Shown here: positions 8,574 to 17,023 of the stretch, piece by piece
Layout of the letters: every line of letters starts with the position of its first letter
Numbering within the stretch: the stretch's first letter is position 1
From: Halegenticoccus tardaugens
GTDB taxonomy: Archaea; Halobacteriota; Halobacteria; Halobacteriales; Haloferacaceae
NCBI RefSeq assembly: GCF_004116405.1
Contig: NZ_SDIC01000012.1
Span: forward strand, 1 to 64,000
Length of the DNA: 64,000 nt
Reading direction: 5' to 3'
The notes under the pieces: model-generated
What the model was told of the DNA's origin: nothing
The model's database searches: none
The model's input: only the letters and a program-made list of their open reading frames with translations
Position numbers and translations under genes: made by a program

Positions 8574-11378
8574 TCAGGTGCCCTGCCCGAGCACGACGTT
8601 CGCGTCGCTCGTGCCGTCGAGCTGGACCCAGGTGTCGCCGCCGTCGGCTGAGGCCGCGAGCGGGCCGAAGACGTACTCGCCGCTCTCCTCCGGGTCGGTC
8701 GGCGCTTCGGCGAAGTAGGTCGCGGCGGGTTCGTCGGACGGTCCCGCCTCGAAGTGGACGTACTGCACGTCGCCCGCGTCTTCGACCCGCGAAACGTCGT
8801 CGGAGTGCTCCGTCAGGACCGTCCACTCGGCCGGGACGACGTCGCGGATCACGACGGCCTCCGTCGCCTCGACCGAGACGTCGATCCGGTTCGTCTGCCC
8901 GCCGGTGAAGACGGAGGCGTCGTCCTCGCGGGTACCGGACGCCAGGAATCCCTGCGTCTCCGCGACGGTCAGGTCGAGGTGGACCTGCACGTCGTAGCCG
9001 TTGACCGCGCCGGGAACGTTCACGAGCTTCGCGACGACGGCGTACGCGCCGCTCTCGGTTGCGACGGAGAGCGAGCCCTCCCCTGCGAGCGCCTGCGTCC
9101 GGGCGACGACGTTCGGCTCGCCGTGGTCGGCCGGCGCTTCGAGGTCGTAGACGAACAGGTCGACGTGCGGATCGCCCTCGACCGCGCCCTCGTTCGCCCC
9201 TGAGAGGTGGCTGACCGCCACGTCGACCTCGTAGATCCCCGCGTCGGCGTCGACGTACCCCGCGACCGCCCGCTCGTCCGCCGGGAGGTTCAGGCCGACC
9301 ACGCCGCGGATCGTCTCGCCGATCGGGAGTTCGCGGACGACCGCGTCGACCGCCGCGCCGGGGTTCACGCGGCCGTACCCCTCGTAGGGGTCGCGGCCGC
9401 CGAAATCGTACGTCGGCGCGTGGGCGCGGTGGTAGGGCGCGGCCGTGAACGCCGTCTCCGTCGCCGTGGCGAGGAGCACCTGCTTGAACCGGAGCGCGTC
9501 GTCCAGCCCCGCGTCCGCGGGTTCCGGGAGCGCGACGGACCCCGGCGCGTCCTCCTCCATTGCCTGCGCGAGGAGACTTGCCGCGCCCGTGACGTAGGGC
9601 GCGGCCATACTCGTACCGGACTTCCCCGTGTAGTCGCGGATCGGCGTCTCCCCGTCCTCGGACGCGTCCGGGTCGCCGTTCTCCGCGGCGCGCGCGAGGT
9701 CCGTCACCGTGCCGCCCGGCGCGGTCACGTCCGGCTTTCTGTACGCCGTCTCCGCGTCCTCGTCGTACGCCGCGAGGCCGCCGCTGGAGTACGAGGCGAT
9801 GCCGTCGAGCGGTCCGGTGGCGACGACGGAGATCGCCTCGTCGGCGAGCGCCGGGCCGCCGGAGTTGGCCGGGGTCGCGCTGTTGCCCGCCGACGCCGAC
9901 ACCAGAATCCCCGCCGAGGCGATGTCCTTCACGAGCGAGGGGTCGGCGGCCAGCAGGCCGCCGGCCGCGCCGAGCGGCGCGCCGCCGACGTACCCCCACG
10001 ACATGTTGACCGCCCGGAGGTTGAACGCGGCCGCGAACTCGTCGGCGTAGTCGGCCAGGTCCTGCGTCGCGCCGCTGAGCCCCTGCAGGCCGACGATGCC
10101 GGCGTTCGGAGCCAGCCCCGCGTGGACGCTCGCGTCGCCGTCCGCGGTTCGATCGCCGACGGTCTCGTCCTCGCGGTAGAACGCGCCGACGCTCACGCGC
10201 TCGACGCGAGCCGCGGTCAGGATCTCGCCGTCGTACGGCGTGACGTGGACCGCGTACGTCGCCTCGCCCTCGTCGTGGACGGTCGGCGCGTCGACGACGT
10301 TGTTGTCCCACTCGCTCGTGTCGTCGACCCCGACGGTGGAGGCCGCCAGTTCCTCGCCATCGGGACCCTCGATGCGAATCTCGACGAAGTCGCCGTACGC
10401 GGAGGCGTAGACGCCCGTGCCCGCCCGCGCGGACACCTCGTAGGTGAGCGCGTCCCCGAGCGCGAGCGTCGTCCGCGGCTCGTCCTCCGTCACCGTCGCG
10501 GGATCGATCGCGCTCGCCCGACCGCTGCCGGCCATGATCGACGCGACGTGCGTCCCGTGACCGTTGCCGTCGCGCGGCTCGTCGTACTCGCCGTACCGGT
10601 CGCTCTCGTTGTACCAGCCGACGGTTTTCGCCGTATACGGGCGAATCTCCCCCTCGGCCCCCGCGAACACGTCGCCCGCGTACTCCGTCGGGGTGCCCTC
10701 GTACCGGTAGTAGGTCGCGTCGATCGCGTAGTCGGTCGCGACGTTGACGTACGTCTCGACGACGAAAGCGTACGTCTCGCCGCCGTCGACGTCGGTCCGG
10801 ACGACCTCCGGAACCTCCGCCGTGGCCGAGGTGGCGATGCGCTCGCCGTCGGCCGTCTCGACGTAGAATTCGAGGTCGTTCACCTCGCCCGCGGTCCACG
10901 AGAGTTCGGCCCGGAGCTCCGACGCCTCCGTCGGGGCCGTAACCTCGTGTCGCTCCGTCTCCGGCGCGAGGAACGTCCCCGGCCCGATCGTCCCCGAGAA
11001 CGACTCGGCTTCGTCGAGTTCGACCCGATCGACCGCGTCGGCTGAATCCGTCGTCAGGACGAACTCGCCGTCGCGAGTGACGGCGCGGACGCCGTTCCAC
11101 GGCCCGAGGTCCGGGTGACGGGCGTCGAGACCGCTGTCGGTGAGCGCGACCGTCCGATCGATCCGACCGCGGTACCCGCGATCCCACGCGTGGCCCGCCT
11201 CGCGAGCGCGCCAGTTCAGAAATGGCCCGCCCGTCGCCTCCGACGCCCCGACGACGTCGATTTTCCCGATGCCGAGAGAAGCCGTGCCGACGACCGCGCC
11301 CGACGACCGGAGGAACGCCCGCCGCGAGAGGCCGAACCGCCGTTTATTTCTGGATGGTTTCCCATCATTGTTCGCCAT
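8574..11378 (-). CDS. Large Tat-exported S8 protease with split catalytic domain and C-terminal module
   Basis: This 934-residue precursor starts at MANNDG with a Tat leader (SRRAFLRSSGAVVGTASLG, from residue 18). The triad is Asp81 (LTDSGLDARHPD), His274 (GHGTHVAS) and Ser590 (SGTSMAAPY), with oxyanion Asn499. There are about 190 residues between Asp and His, and about 310 between His and Ser. The Asp-His and His-Asn gaps contain beta-rich insertions resembling pre-peptidase C-terminal sandwiches, so the catalytic domain is interrupted twice. The final ~115 residues match the tail of the M14 protein encoded downstream. It is the first gene of the three-peptidase operon and has a palindrome-rich promoter. 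Confidence 0.9.
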   Translation of the reverse strand: MANNDGKPSRNKRRFGLSRRAFLRSSGAVVGTASLGIGKIDVVGASEATGGPFLNWRAREAGHAWDRGYRGRIDRTVALTDSGLDARHPDLGPWNGVRAVTRDGEFVLTTDSADAVDRVELDEAESFSGTIGPGTFLAPETERHEVTAPTEASELRAELSWTAGEVNDLEFYVETADGERIATSATAEVPEVVRTDVDGGETYAFVVETYVNVATDYAIDATYYRYEGTPTEYAGDVFAGAEGEIRPYTAKTVGWYNESDRYGEYDEPRDGNGHGTHVASIMAGSGRASAIDPATVTEDEPRTTLALGDALTYEVSARAGTGVYASAYGDFVEIRIEGPDGEELAASTVGVDDTSEWDNNVVDAPTVHDEGEATYAVHVTPYDGEILTAARVERVSVGAFYREDETVGDRTADGDASVHAGLAPNAGIVGLQGLSGATQDLADYADEFAAAFNLRAVNMSWGYVGGAPLGAAGGLLAADPSLVKDIASAGILVSASAGNSATPANSGGPALADEAISVVATGPLDGIASYSSGGLAAYDEDAETAYRKPDVTAPGGTVTDLARAAENGDPDASEDGETPIRDYTGKSGTSMAAPYVTGAASLLAQAMEEDAPGSVALPEPADAGLDDALRFKQVLLATATETAFTAAPYHRAHAPTYDFGGRDPYEGYGRVNPGAAVDAVVRELPIGETIRGVVGLNLPADERAVAGYVDADAGIYEVDVAVSHLSGANEGAVEGDPHVDLFVYDLEAPADHGEPNVVARTQALAGEGSLSVATESGAYAVVAKLVNVPGAVNGYDVQVHLDLTVAETQGFLASGTREDDASVFTGGQTNRIDVSVEATEAVVIRDVVPAEWTVLTEHSDDVSRVEDAGDVQYVHFEAGPSDEPAATYFAEAPTDPEESGEYVFGPLAASADGGDTWVQLDGTSDANVVLGQGT

Positions 11379-11389
11379 TGCGATGTGAA

Positions 11390-11432
11390 TTATCAAATAG
11401 AATGATAAAAACGACTATCCTAACCAGTTAGG
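11390..11432 (-). promoter_or_regulatory. Protease-operon promoter with two perfect inverted repeats
   Basis: Upstream of the large S8 gene (ATG at 11378) are TTATCA-N7-TGATAA (11390-11408) and CCTAAC-CA-GTTAGG (11419-11432), both perfect inverted repeats. On the minus strand TTTTTATCA (about 11403-11411) is at the right distance for the TATA box of a leaderless transcript. The first palindrome therefore covers the TATA/start region and the second lies just upstream. I infer binding sites for one or two regulators controlling the operon. Confidence 0.55.
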
Positions 11433-11535
11433 GTTCGTAACTGTCGGCCGAGCGGAACAGTCGTGGGAGGTGTCGACGGCCGAGTCGATCGGTCGACGAG
11501 CGCGGCACGGAGTTCGAAACTCTCCCTCGTCGGCG

Positions 11536-13524
11536 CTACTCGTCGCCGTCGCCGCGTCCGAAGAAGGCCCCGAGAAGCTTGTTCTGCACCCGGCGGATGT
11601 GTTCGTGAAACGTCGGCGGGGAGATGTCGAGCGACGCCGCGACCTCCTCGGCGGTGCTGCCGCGGGGCCACTCGAAGTACCCCGCCAAATACGCCGTTTC
11701 GAGCACTTCGCGCTGTCGGTCCGTGAGCGTCCCGTCGAACGCGTCGCGGAACTCCAGCCCGCGCGTGCTCGTCCGCTCGCGCTCGCGCTGTGCGCGCAGT
11801 TCCGCGCCCGGGTACCGCCCGCGGATCGCGTCCATGATCGTCCGCACGTCCGCCCGCTGGGGCAGTTCGATCCTGATCTCGCCGACGCCCTCGTCGGCCG
11901 ACGCGTCGCGGAGCACGCCGCCGTGGTCGGCCACGAGCGAGGCGACCGACCGGGCGGGCGTCGAAACCCTGAGCACGGTCACGCCGTCGTACTCGGCGAC
12001 GCGTCGCGCGTCGCCGCCGCGCGTCCCGACGAGGTCGATCACGGCGTCCGCCGATCCGTCGTCGACGGTGAGAAACTCCGCCAGCGATCCGTCGGATCCC
12101 TCGACGACGCCTTCGAGCGACACCGTCGCGTCGGTCGACGCCGACGACTCGACGAAGAACGGTGCCGGGTCCGAGCCGTCGCCGTCGAACCGGACGGTCA
12201 ACTCCACGACGGAGTCGGTCACGAGCGCGCGACGCTGTTCGACCGCGCACATCGCGTAGGCGATCGTCTCGCCGAGTTCGGCGAGCACCGCGCGCTCGGT
12301 CTCGTCGAAGGCGTTCGACCGCGGCGCGTACACGCAGAGGACGCCGTACGTCGCGTCGCGGTAGGTCAACGGGATCGCCGCCGCCGACCGGTACCCGCGT
12401 TCGAGCGCCGCCTCCCGCCACGATCCGGCCGCGACGTCGTCGGCGATGTTCTGCTCGACGATGACCGTCCCCTCGCGTACCGCCGTCGCGGCCGTCACGC
12501 GCTCGTCGCTCCCGTCCCCGGCGTTCGAGCGAGCGTCGAGGTAGCCGTCTTCGACGCCGGCCCACGCGCGCGGTTCGACGCGCCCCCCGGAGAAGTCGAA
12601 CTCGCCGATCCACGCGAACCGGTACGGCTCCTCGGCGGCGAGGTGTTCGCAGACCGCCCGTTCGATCTCCTCGCGGGTCGACGCCCGGACGAGCGCCTCG
12701 TTCACGTCGCGGATGACGGCGTTGACGTGGTTCAGCGTCTCCAGCCGCTCCGCCTGCCGTTCGAGGGCGCGCTCTCGACGCTTGCGCTCCGTGATGTCGC
12801 GGCCGATGCCGCAGATGGCGACGGGCGCACCCGCCTCGTCCCGGAGCAGCGACCCGGTGAACTCGTAGGGAATCCGCTCGCCGTCGGTCGTGAGCAGGTC
12901 CGCGCGCTCCTGCGCTTGCCCCTCCTCCATCACCCGCTGGATCGCCACGGTGATCGCGTCGACGTCCTCGGGCGCGACGAAGTCGGTCGGGGCCATCTCC
13001 GCGATGGCGTCATCGCCGTACCCCGTGACGGCCGGGAGTCGATCGTTCCAGCGGAGGAAGGAGCCGTCGAGTCCGAACACGAAGAAGACGTCCGACAGCG
13101 TGTCGAGCGCGTCGCCGACGAGGTCGGTTTCGCCGGGGAGCGTCCGCGCCGCGGCGTACGCGTCGACCGCGTCCCGGATCACGGCGGCGAGTTCGGCCGC
13201 GACGTCGGCCGCGTCGCCGACGCGCCGAACGCAGCGGTCCGCGCCCGCGTCGAGCGCGCGGCCGGCCTCGTCGCCGGACCGGTGGAGCAGCACGACCGGA
13301 AGCGCCGCCCGCCGCTCGCGGATCGACTCGACGGTCGCAAGTCCCGCGGCGTCGAACAGTCCGTCGCCGACGACGCAGTCCGTCGTCGACGAGAGCGACC
13401 CGACGACGTCGCCCTCGTTCTCGACGGCGACGACGGCGAACCCGTGGTCGCGCCCGAGCGAGTCGCACAGCCGCCCCGTCCACTCGTCGTCGCCGACGAC
13501 CACCACTTCGAGGGGCTCCCCCAT
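11536..13524 (-). CDS. Bat-type sensor/transcriptional regulator (receiver-like, PAS, GAF, HTH-10)
   Basis: This 662-residue protein has an N-terminal receiver-like domain (about 1-115) and a PAS domain (~135-250) ending in the PAC-like ICGIGRDITERKRRERALE. A GAF domain (~265-400), a bacterio-opsin-activator middle domain and a C-terminal HTH-10 (LTDRQREVLETAYLAGYFEWP, split as positions ~595-615, then SLDISPPTFHEHIR) follow. This is the architecture of haloarchaeal Bat homologues, which sense light, oxygen or redox and activate target genes. The receiver-like part does not show an obvious phosphoacceptor motif. It lies immediately upstream of the protease operon on the same strand, separated by ~160 bp, so it could regulate that operon; this is inference. 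Confidence 0.9.
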   Translation of the reverse strand: MGEPLEVVVVGDDEWTGRLCDSLGRDHGFAVVAVENEGDVVGSLSSTTDCVVGDGLFDAAGLATVESIRERRAALPVVLLHRSGDEAGRALDAGADRCVRRVGDAADVAAELAAVIRDAVDAYAAARTLPGETDLVGDALDTLSDVFFVFGLDGSFLRWNDRLPAVTGYGDDAIAEMAPTDFVAPEDVDAITVAIQRVMEEGQAQERADLLTTDGERIPYEFTGSLLRDEAGAPVAICGIGRDITERKRRERALERQAERLETLNHVNAVIRDVNEALVRASTREEIERAVCEHLAAEEPYRFAWIGEFDFSGGRVEPRAWAGVEDGYLDARSNAGDGSDERVTAATAVREGTVIVEQNIADDVAAGSWREAALERGYRSAAAIPLTYRDATYGVLCVYAPRSNAFDETERAVLAELGETIAYAMCAVEQRRALVTDSVVELTVRFDGDGSDPAPFFVESSASTDATVSLEGVVEGSDGSLAEFLTVDDGSADAVIDLVGTRGGDARRVAEYDGVTVLRVSTPARSVASLVADHGGVLRDASADEGVGEIRIELPQRADVRTIMDAIRGRYPGAELRAQRERERTSTRGLEFRDAFDGTLTDRQREVLETAYLAGYFEWPRGSTAEEVAASLDISPPTFHEHIRRVQNKLLGAFFGRGDGDE

Positions 13525-13664
13525 TACTCGGTGTTCGTCCGCGACGGCATAAGCCCGTTTCCCTGTCGCCGTCCGGCGGGCCGAACGCGACGCGCCCGCG
13601 ATCCGTCGCTCGGACGCGCGGGGCTCGGACGCGGAAAAACGGTCTCGGTCCTCGACGCGTCGCG

Positions 13665-14786
13665 TCAGGCGCTCTCTTCGTCGTCTTCGCCGCTGTCGGC
13701 GAGCGCCTCGTCGGAGTTCTCGGCCGCCGGCGCGCCGACGAGCACGTCGACGTCGGCGTGTTCGTAGAGCAGGTCGCGGAGCAGGTCGACCGTCCGCTCG
13801 TCGCGCGTCCGTCCGCCCCGAACGACCTCCTCGGCGCGGTCGATGGCGGTGATCGTGTCCGCGTTGACGAGGAGCACCGGTACGCCCTTCGACTCCGCCT
13901 TGCCGAGCACGGCGCTCGGCGGTCGGTGGCCGCCCGTGAGGATGAGACACTTCACGCCGGGCGCTTCGAGCGCGGCCGTGTGGATCTCGGAGCGGTCGCC
14001 GCCGGTGATGACCGCGGCGTCCTTCGTGCGGCGGAAATACCGGAGCGCCTCGTCGCCGCCCATCGCGCCGACGAGGAACCGCTCGACGAACCCGTCCGTC
14101 GGCGCGTCGGTCGCGACCTCCGCGCCGAGTTCGCCCGCGAGGTCGGAGACGGTGATCCCCGCCAGCTCGCGCTTTCGCGGCAGGACGCCGAGGACGGTGA
14201 CGCCGCGGGTTTCGAGGAACGGCACCACGTCCGTCTCCAGCTCTTCGTACGCCGCGTCGGGGACGCGGTTGAACAGCACGCCCGCGAGTCGGTCGCCGAA
14301 GTCCGCCGCCGCGGCGAGCACGTCGTCCACGTCGCTCGGCTGGCTGTAGTCCGTGACGAGGACCGCTTCGGCGTCGAGCAGGTCGGCGAGGTCGGGGTCG
14401 GTGAGGTCGATGATGCCGCCGGTGGTGTAGCGGCCGGCCCCCTCGATCAGCATGAGGTCGCTGCCGGCGGAGAGCTGTTCGTAGTACTCGCGGACGATCT
14501 CCGCGAGTTCGTCGCCGCTCTCCTGGCCGCGGATCGCGCCGTCGACGAACGTCGGCGAGTAGACGATCGGCTCCATCTGGTGTATTTCGGCGTCGAGGCC
14601 GAGCAGTTCGCGCGCCAGCATCGGGTCCTGGTCGAGCGTCTTGCCGACCTTGCTCTGCAGGCGCGTCCCCTTCGGCTTCATGTAGCCGACGTCGAGGCCG
14701 CGCTCCTTCGCGAGCAGGCCGAGCGCGATCGAGATCGCCGTTTTTCCGGTGCTGTCCTGGGTCGAGGTGACGAGTAGCGTGTTCAT
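13665..14786 (-). CDS. Phosphotransacetylase-family P-loop protein with DRTGG domain (COG0857-like)
   Basis: This 373-residue protein begins with a dethiobiotin-synthetase/CobB-like P-loop domain (LLVTSTQDSTGKTAIS, residues 4-19; LIEGAGRYTTGG near 117-128). It continues into a DRTGG-type regulatory domain (~215-330), followed by an acidic tail. Proteins of this form resemble the N-terminal part of bacterial Pta but lack the PTA_PTB catalytic domain, so acetyl transfer itself is not expected. It sits 22 bp upstream of nothing but follows the acetyl-CoA synthetase gene in the same direction, ending the pair. A regulatory or sensory role in acetyl-CoA metabolism is a reasonable inference. The C-terminal residues are low complexity and acidic. 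Confidence 0.8.
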   Translation of the reverse strand: MNTLLVTSTQDSTGKTAISIALGLLAKERGLDVGYMKPKGTRLQSKVGKTLDQDPMLARELLGLDAEIHQMEPIVYSPTFVDGAIRGQESGDELAEIVREYYEQLSAGSDLMLIEGAGRYTTGGIIDLTDPDLADLLDAEAVLVTDYSQPSDVDDVLAAAADFGDRLAGVLFNRVPDAAYEELETDVVPFLETRGVTVLGVLPRKRELAGITVSDLAGELGAEVATDAPTDGFVERFLVGAMGGDEALRYFRRTKDAAVITGGDRSEIHTAALEAPGVKCLILTGGHRPPSAVLGKAESKGVPVLLVNADTITAIDRAEEVVRGGRTRDERTVDLLRDLLYEHADVDVLVGAPAAENSDEALADSGEDDEESA

Positions 14787-14808
14787 GGCTGATCGTTGTC
14801 GGGAGTGG

Positions 14809-16902
14809 TCATAGTTCGTCGGGGTCGACGGTGAGCCGCACGTCGACCGCCCGCACGCCGTCCGGCGTCGCGACGAGTGGGTTGATGTCCAGTTCGAGGA
14901 TCGCCGGGAAGTCCGCGACGAGTTGCGAGAGGCGCTGGATCGTCTCGACCACGCCCTCGCGGTCGACGGGGTCGCGGCCGCGAGCGCCGCGCAGAAGCGG
15001 CGCGGTCTTGATCTCCTCCGTCATCTCCCGGGCCTCCCGCTCGGAGACGGGCGCGACCCGGAACGTCGTATCTTCGAGGACCTCGACGAAGATGCCGCCG
15101 AGACCGAACATGAGGAGCGGGCCGAACTGCGGATCGCGGTTCATTCCCACGATGGTTTCGACGCCCGCATCGAGGTCGACCATCTCCTGCACCTGCACGC
15201 CGAGGATGGCCGCGTCGGGCTGGTAGTTGCGCGCCCGGGTGACGAGGTCCTCGTAGGCGTCGTAGACGTCCTCGTCCGCGACGCCGACTTTCACCCCGCC
15301 GATGTCGGACTTGTGCAGGATGTCCGGGCTGACGATCTTCATCACGACCGGGCCGTCGATCTCCTCGGCGACCGTCTCCGCGTCGGTGGCGGAGTCGACG
15401 ATCTCGCCCGCGGGCGTCTCGATCCCGTACGCCGAGAGGAGGTCCATCGCCTCGACGCCGAGGCGGTTGTCGTCGCGCCCCCGGACGCTCTCGAGGATCT
15501 CGCGGGCGCGCTCGCGCTCGACGTCGAACTCGGTCGGCTCGTCGTACTCGCGCCCGGCGATCTCGCGGTACCGCCGCAGCGCGTCGAGCGCCTCGATGGC
15601 CCGGGACGGGTCGAAGTAGTTCGGGATCCCGGCCTCCTGGAGGACCGACGCGGCCTCGTCGACGCGCTCGCCCCCCATGAAGCAGGCGGCGACCGGCTTG
15701 CCGTGTTTCTCGCGCAGATCGACGGTCGCCTCGGCGAGTTCCTCGTAGTCGAGGACGGCCGTCGGACACGAGAGCACGAGAGCGGTGCCGACGTTCTCGT
15801 CCGCGAGGGCGACGTCGAGCGCCTCGCGGAAGCGATCGTTGTCGGCGTCGCCGACGATGTCGACCGGGTTGTAGATGTTCCCCTCCTCGGGGAGCGTCTC
15901 GCCGAAGGTTTCGAGCGTCTCCTCGGAGAAGGAGGCCATCGAGAGCCCCGATTCTCCCACGGCGTCGGTCGACATGACGCCGGGGCCGCCCGCGTTCGTG
16001 ACGACCGCGACGTCGTCGCTCTCCGGGAGCGGCTGGTTCGCGAGCATCTGCGCCGAGTCGAAAAGCTCCTGCACGGAGTTCGCCCGGATGACGCCCGCCT
16101 GATCGAACCCGGTCTCGTACGCCTGTTCGCTGCCGGCGATGGTGCCGGTGTGCGAGGAGGCGGCCTGCGCGCCCGCGTCCGTCCGACCGGACTTCACGAG
16201 GACGATCGGCGTGTCCCGCGTCACCTCGCGGGCGGCGTCGATGAAGTCGCGGCCGTGTTCGATCCCTTCGAGGTAGCCGATCACCACGTCGGTGTCGGGG
16301 TCGTCGCCCCACGCGCGGACGAAGTCCGCCTCGTCGAGGACGGCCTTGTTGCCGAGCGAGACCACGTCCTTGAAGCCGATGCCCTCGTCGTTCGCCCAGT
16401 CGAGGACGGCCGTGATGAACGCGCCCGACTGGCTCATGAACGACATCGACCCCGGTTCCGCGTTCTCCGGGCCGAACGTGGCGTTCATGCCGTTCGGCGT
16501 GCTCATGATCCCGAGGCTGTTCGGACCCACCAGGTTCAGGTCGTACTCGTCCGCGACCTCGGTGAGGTCTCGCTCGCGGTTCGCTCCCGCTGCGCCCGTC
16601 TCGCCGAAGCCGGCGGTGATGACGACGACGTTCCGCACGCCGGCCTCGCCGGCCCGCCGGACCGCCTCGACGGCGATCTTCGGCGGAACGACGACGACGG
16701 CGAGGTCGGCGTCGGCGTCGCCGACGTCCGGGACGCAGGGCAGTCCCAGTACCTCGTCGTAGTTGGGGTTGACCGGCACGACCTCGCCGGCGAAGTCGGA
16801 GACGAGGTTGTCCATGATGGCGCGACCGACCGACCCCTCGCGCTCTGTCGCGCCGACGACGGCGACCCGTCCCGGCGCGAACAACTCGGATAACTCTCCC
16901 AT
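14809..16902 (-). CDS. acd: ADP-forming acetate-CoA ligase (acetyl-CoA synthetase), fused alpha-beta
   Basis: This 697-residue protein starts at MGELSELFAPGRVAVVGAT. It contains the CoA-binding domain (~1-125), succinyl-CoA-ligase-like domains with the phosphorylatable His in SSHTGTIAGS (~255), and a C-terminal ATP-grasp domain (~475-697) with HKSDIGGVKVG and ELDINPL. It converts acetyl-CoA, ADP and Pi to acetate, CoA and ATP, the main acetate-forming, ATP-yielding step in archaea. The single-chain alpha-beta fusion is the usual haloarchaeal form. A leaderless-type TATA (ATTTATG on the minus strand, near 16928-16934) lies about 27 bases before the start. A phosphotransacetylase-family gene follows after 22 bp. 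Confidence 0.93.
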   Translation of the reverse strand: MGELSELFAPGRVAVVGATEREGSVGRAIMDNLVSDFAGEVVPVNPNYDEVLGLPCVPDVGDADADLAVVVVPPKIAVEAVRRAGEAGVRNVVVITAGFGETGAAGANRERDLTEVADEYDLNLVGPNSLGIMSTPNGMNATFGPENAEPGSMSFMSQSGAFITAVLDWANDEGIGFKDVVSLGNKAVLDEADFVRAWGDDPDTDVVIGYLEGIEHGRDFIDAAREVTRDTPIVLVKSGRTDAGAQAASSHTGTIAGSEQAYETGFDQAGVIRANSVQELFDSAQMLANQPLPESDDVAVVTNAGGPGVMSTDAVGESGLSMASFSEETLETFGETLPEEGNIYNPVDIVGDADNDRFREALDVALADENVGTALVLSCPTAVLDYEELAEATVDLREKHGKPVAACFMGGERVDEAASVLQEAGIPNYFDPSRAIEALDALRRYREIAGREYDEPTEFDVERERAREILESVRGRDDNRLGVEAMDLLSAYGIETPAGEIVDSATDAETVAEEIDGPVVMKIVSPDILHKSDIGGVKVGVADEDVYDAYEDLVTRARNYQPDAAILGVQVQEMVDLDAGVETIVGMNRDPQFGPLLMFGLGGIFVEVLEDTTFRVAPVSEREAREMTEEIKTAPLLRGARGRDPVDREGVVETIQRLSQLVADFPAILELDINPLVATPDGVRAVDVRLTVDPDEL

Positions 16903-17023
16903 CGCCCGAGATTTGCCGCCGTCTCCGCATAAATCTGGGTGTGTGCCGCGTCTCACGGATCGTGTCAGCAGGCGCCAGTCGGTCGAAAAATCGTCCAAAA
17001 CCGATCGGCGGTCCGGAATCCGG

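Noticed and set aside
7099..11187. A single 1362-residue open frame spanning two protease genes
   Set aside because: The upstream two-thirds is the wrong frame of the large S8 gene (Arg-rich, low-complexity). The real gene starts with its own Tat leader at 8523.
13665..14786. Functional phosphate acetyltransferase
   Set aside because: The PTA_PTB catalytic domain is absent; only the P-loop and DRTGG parts are present.
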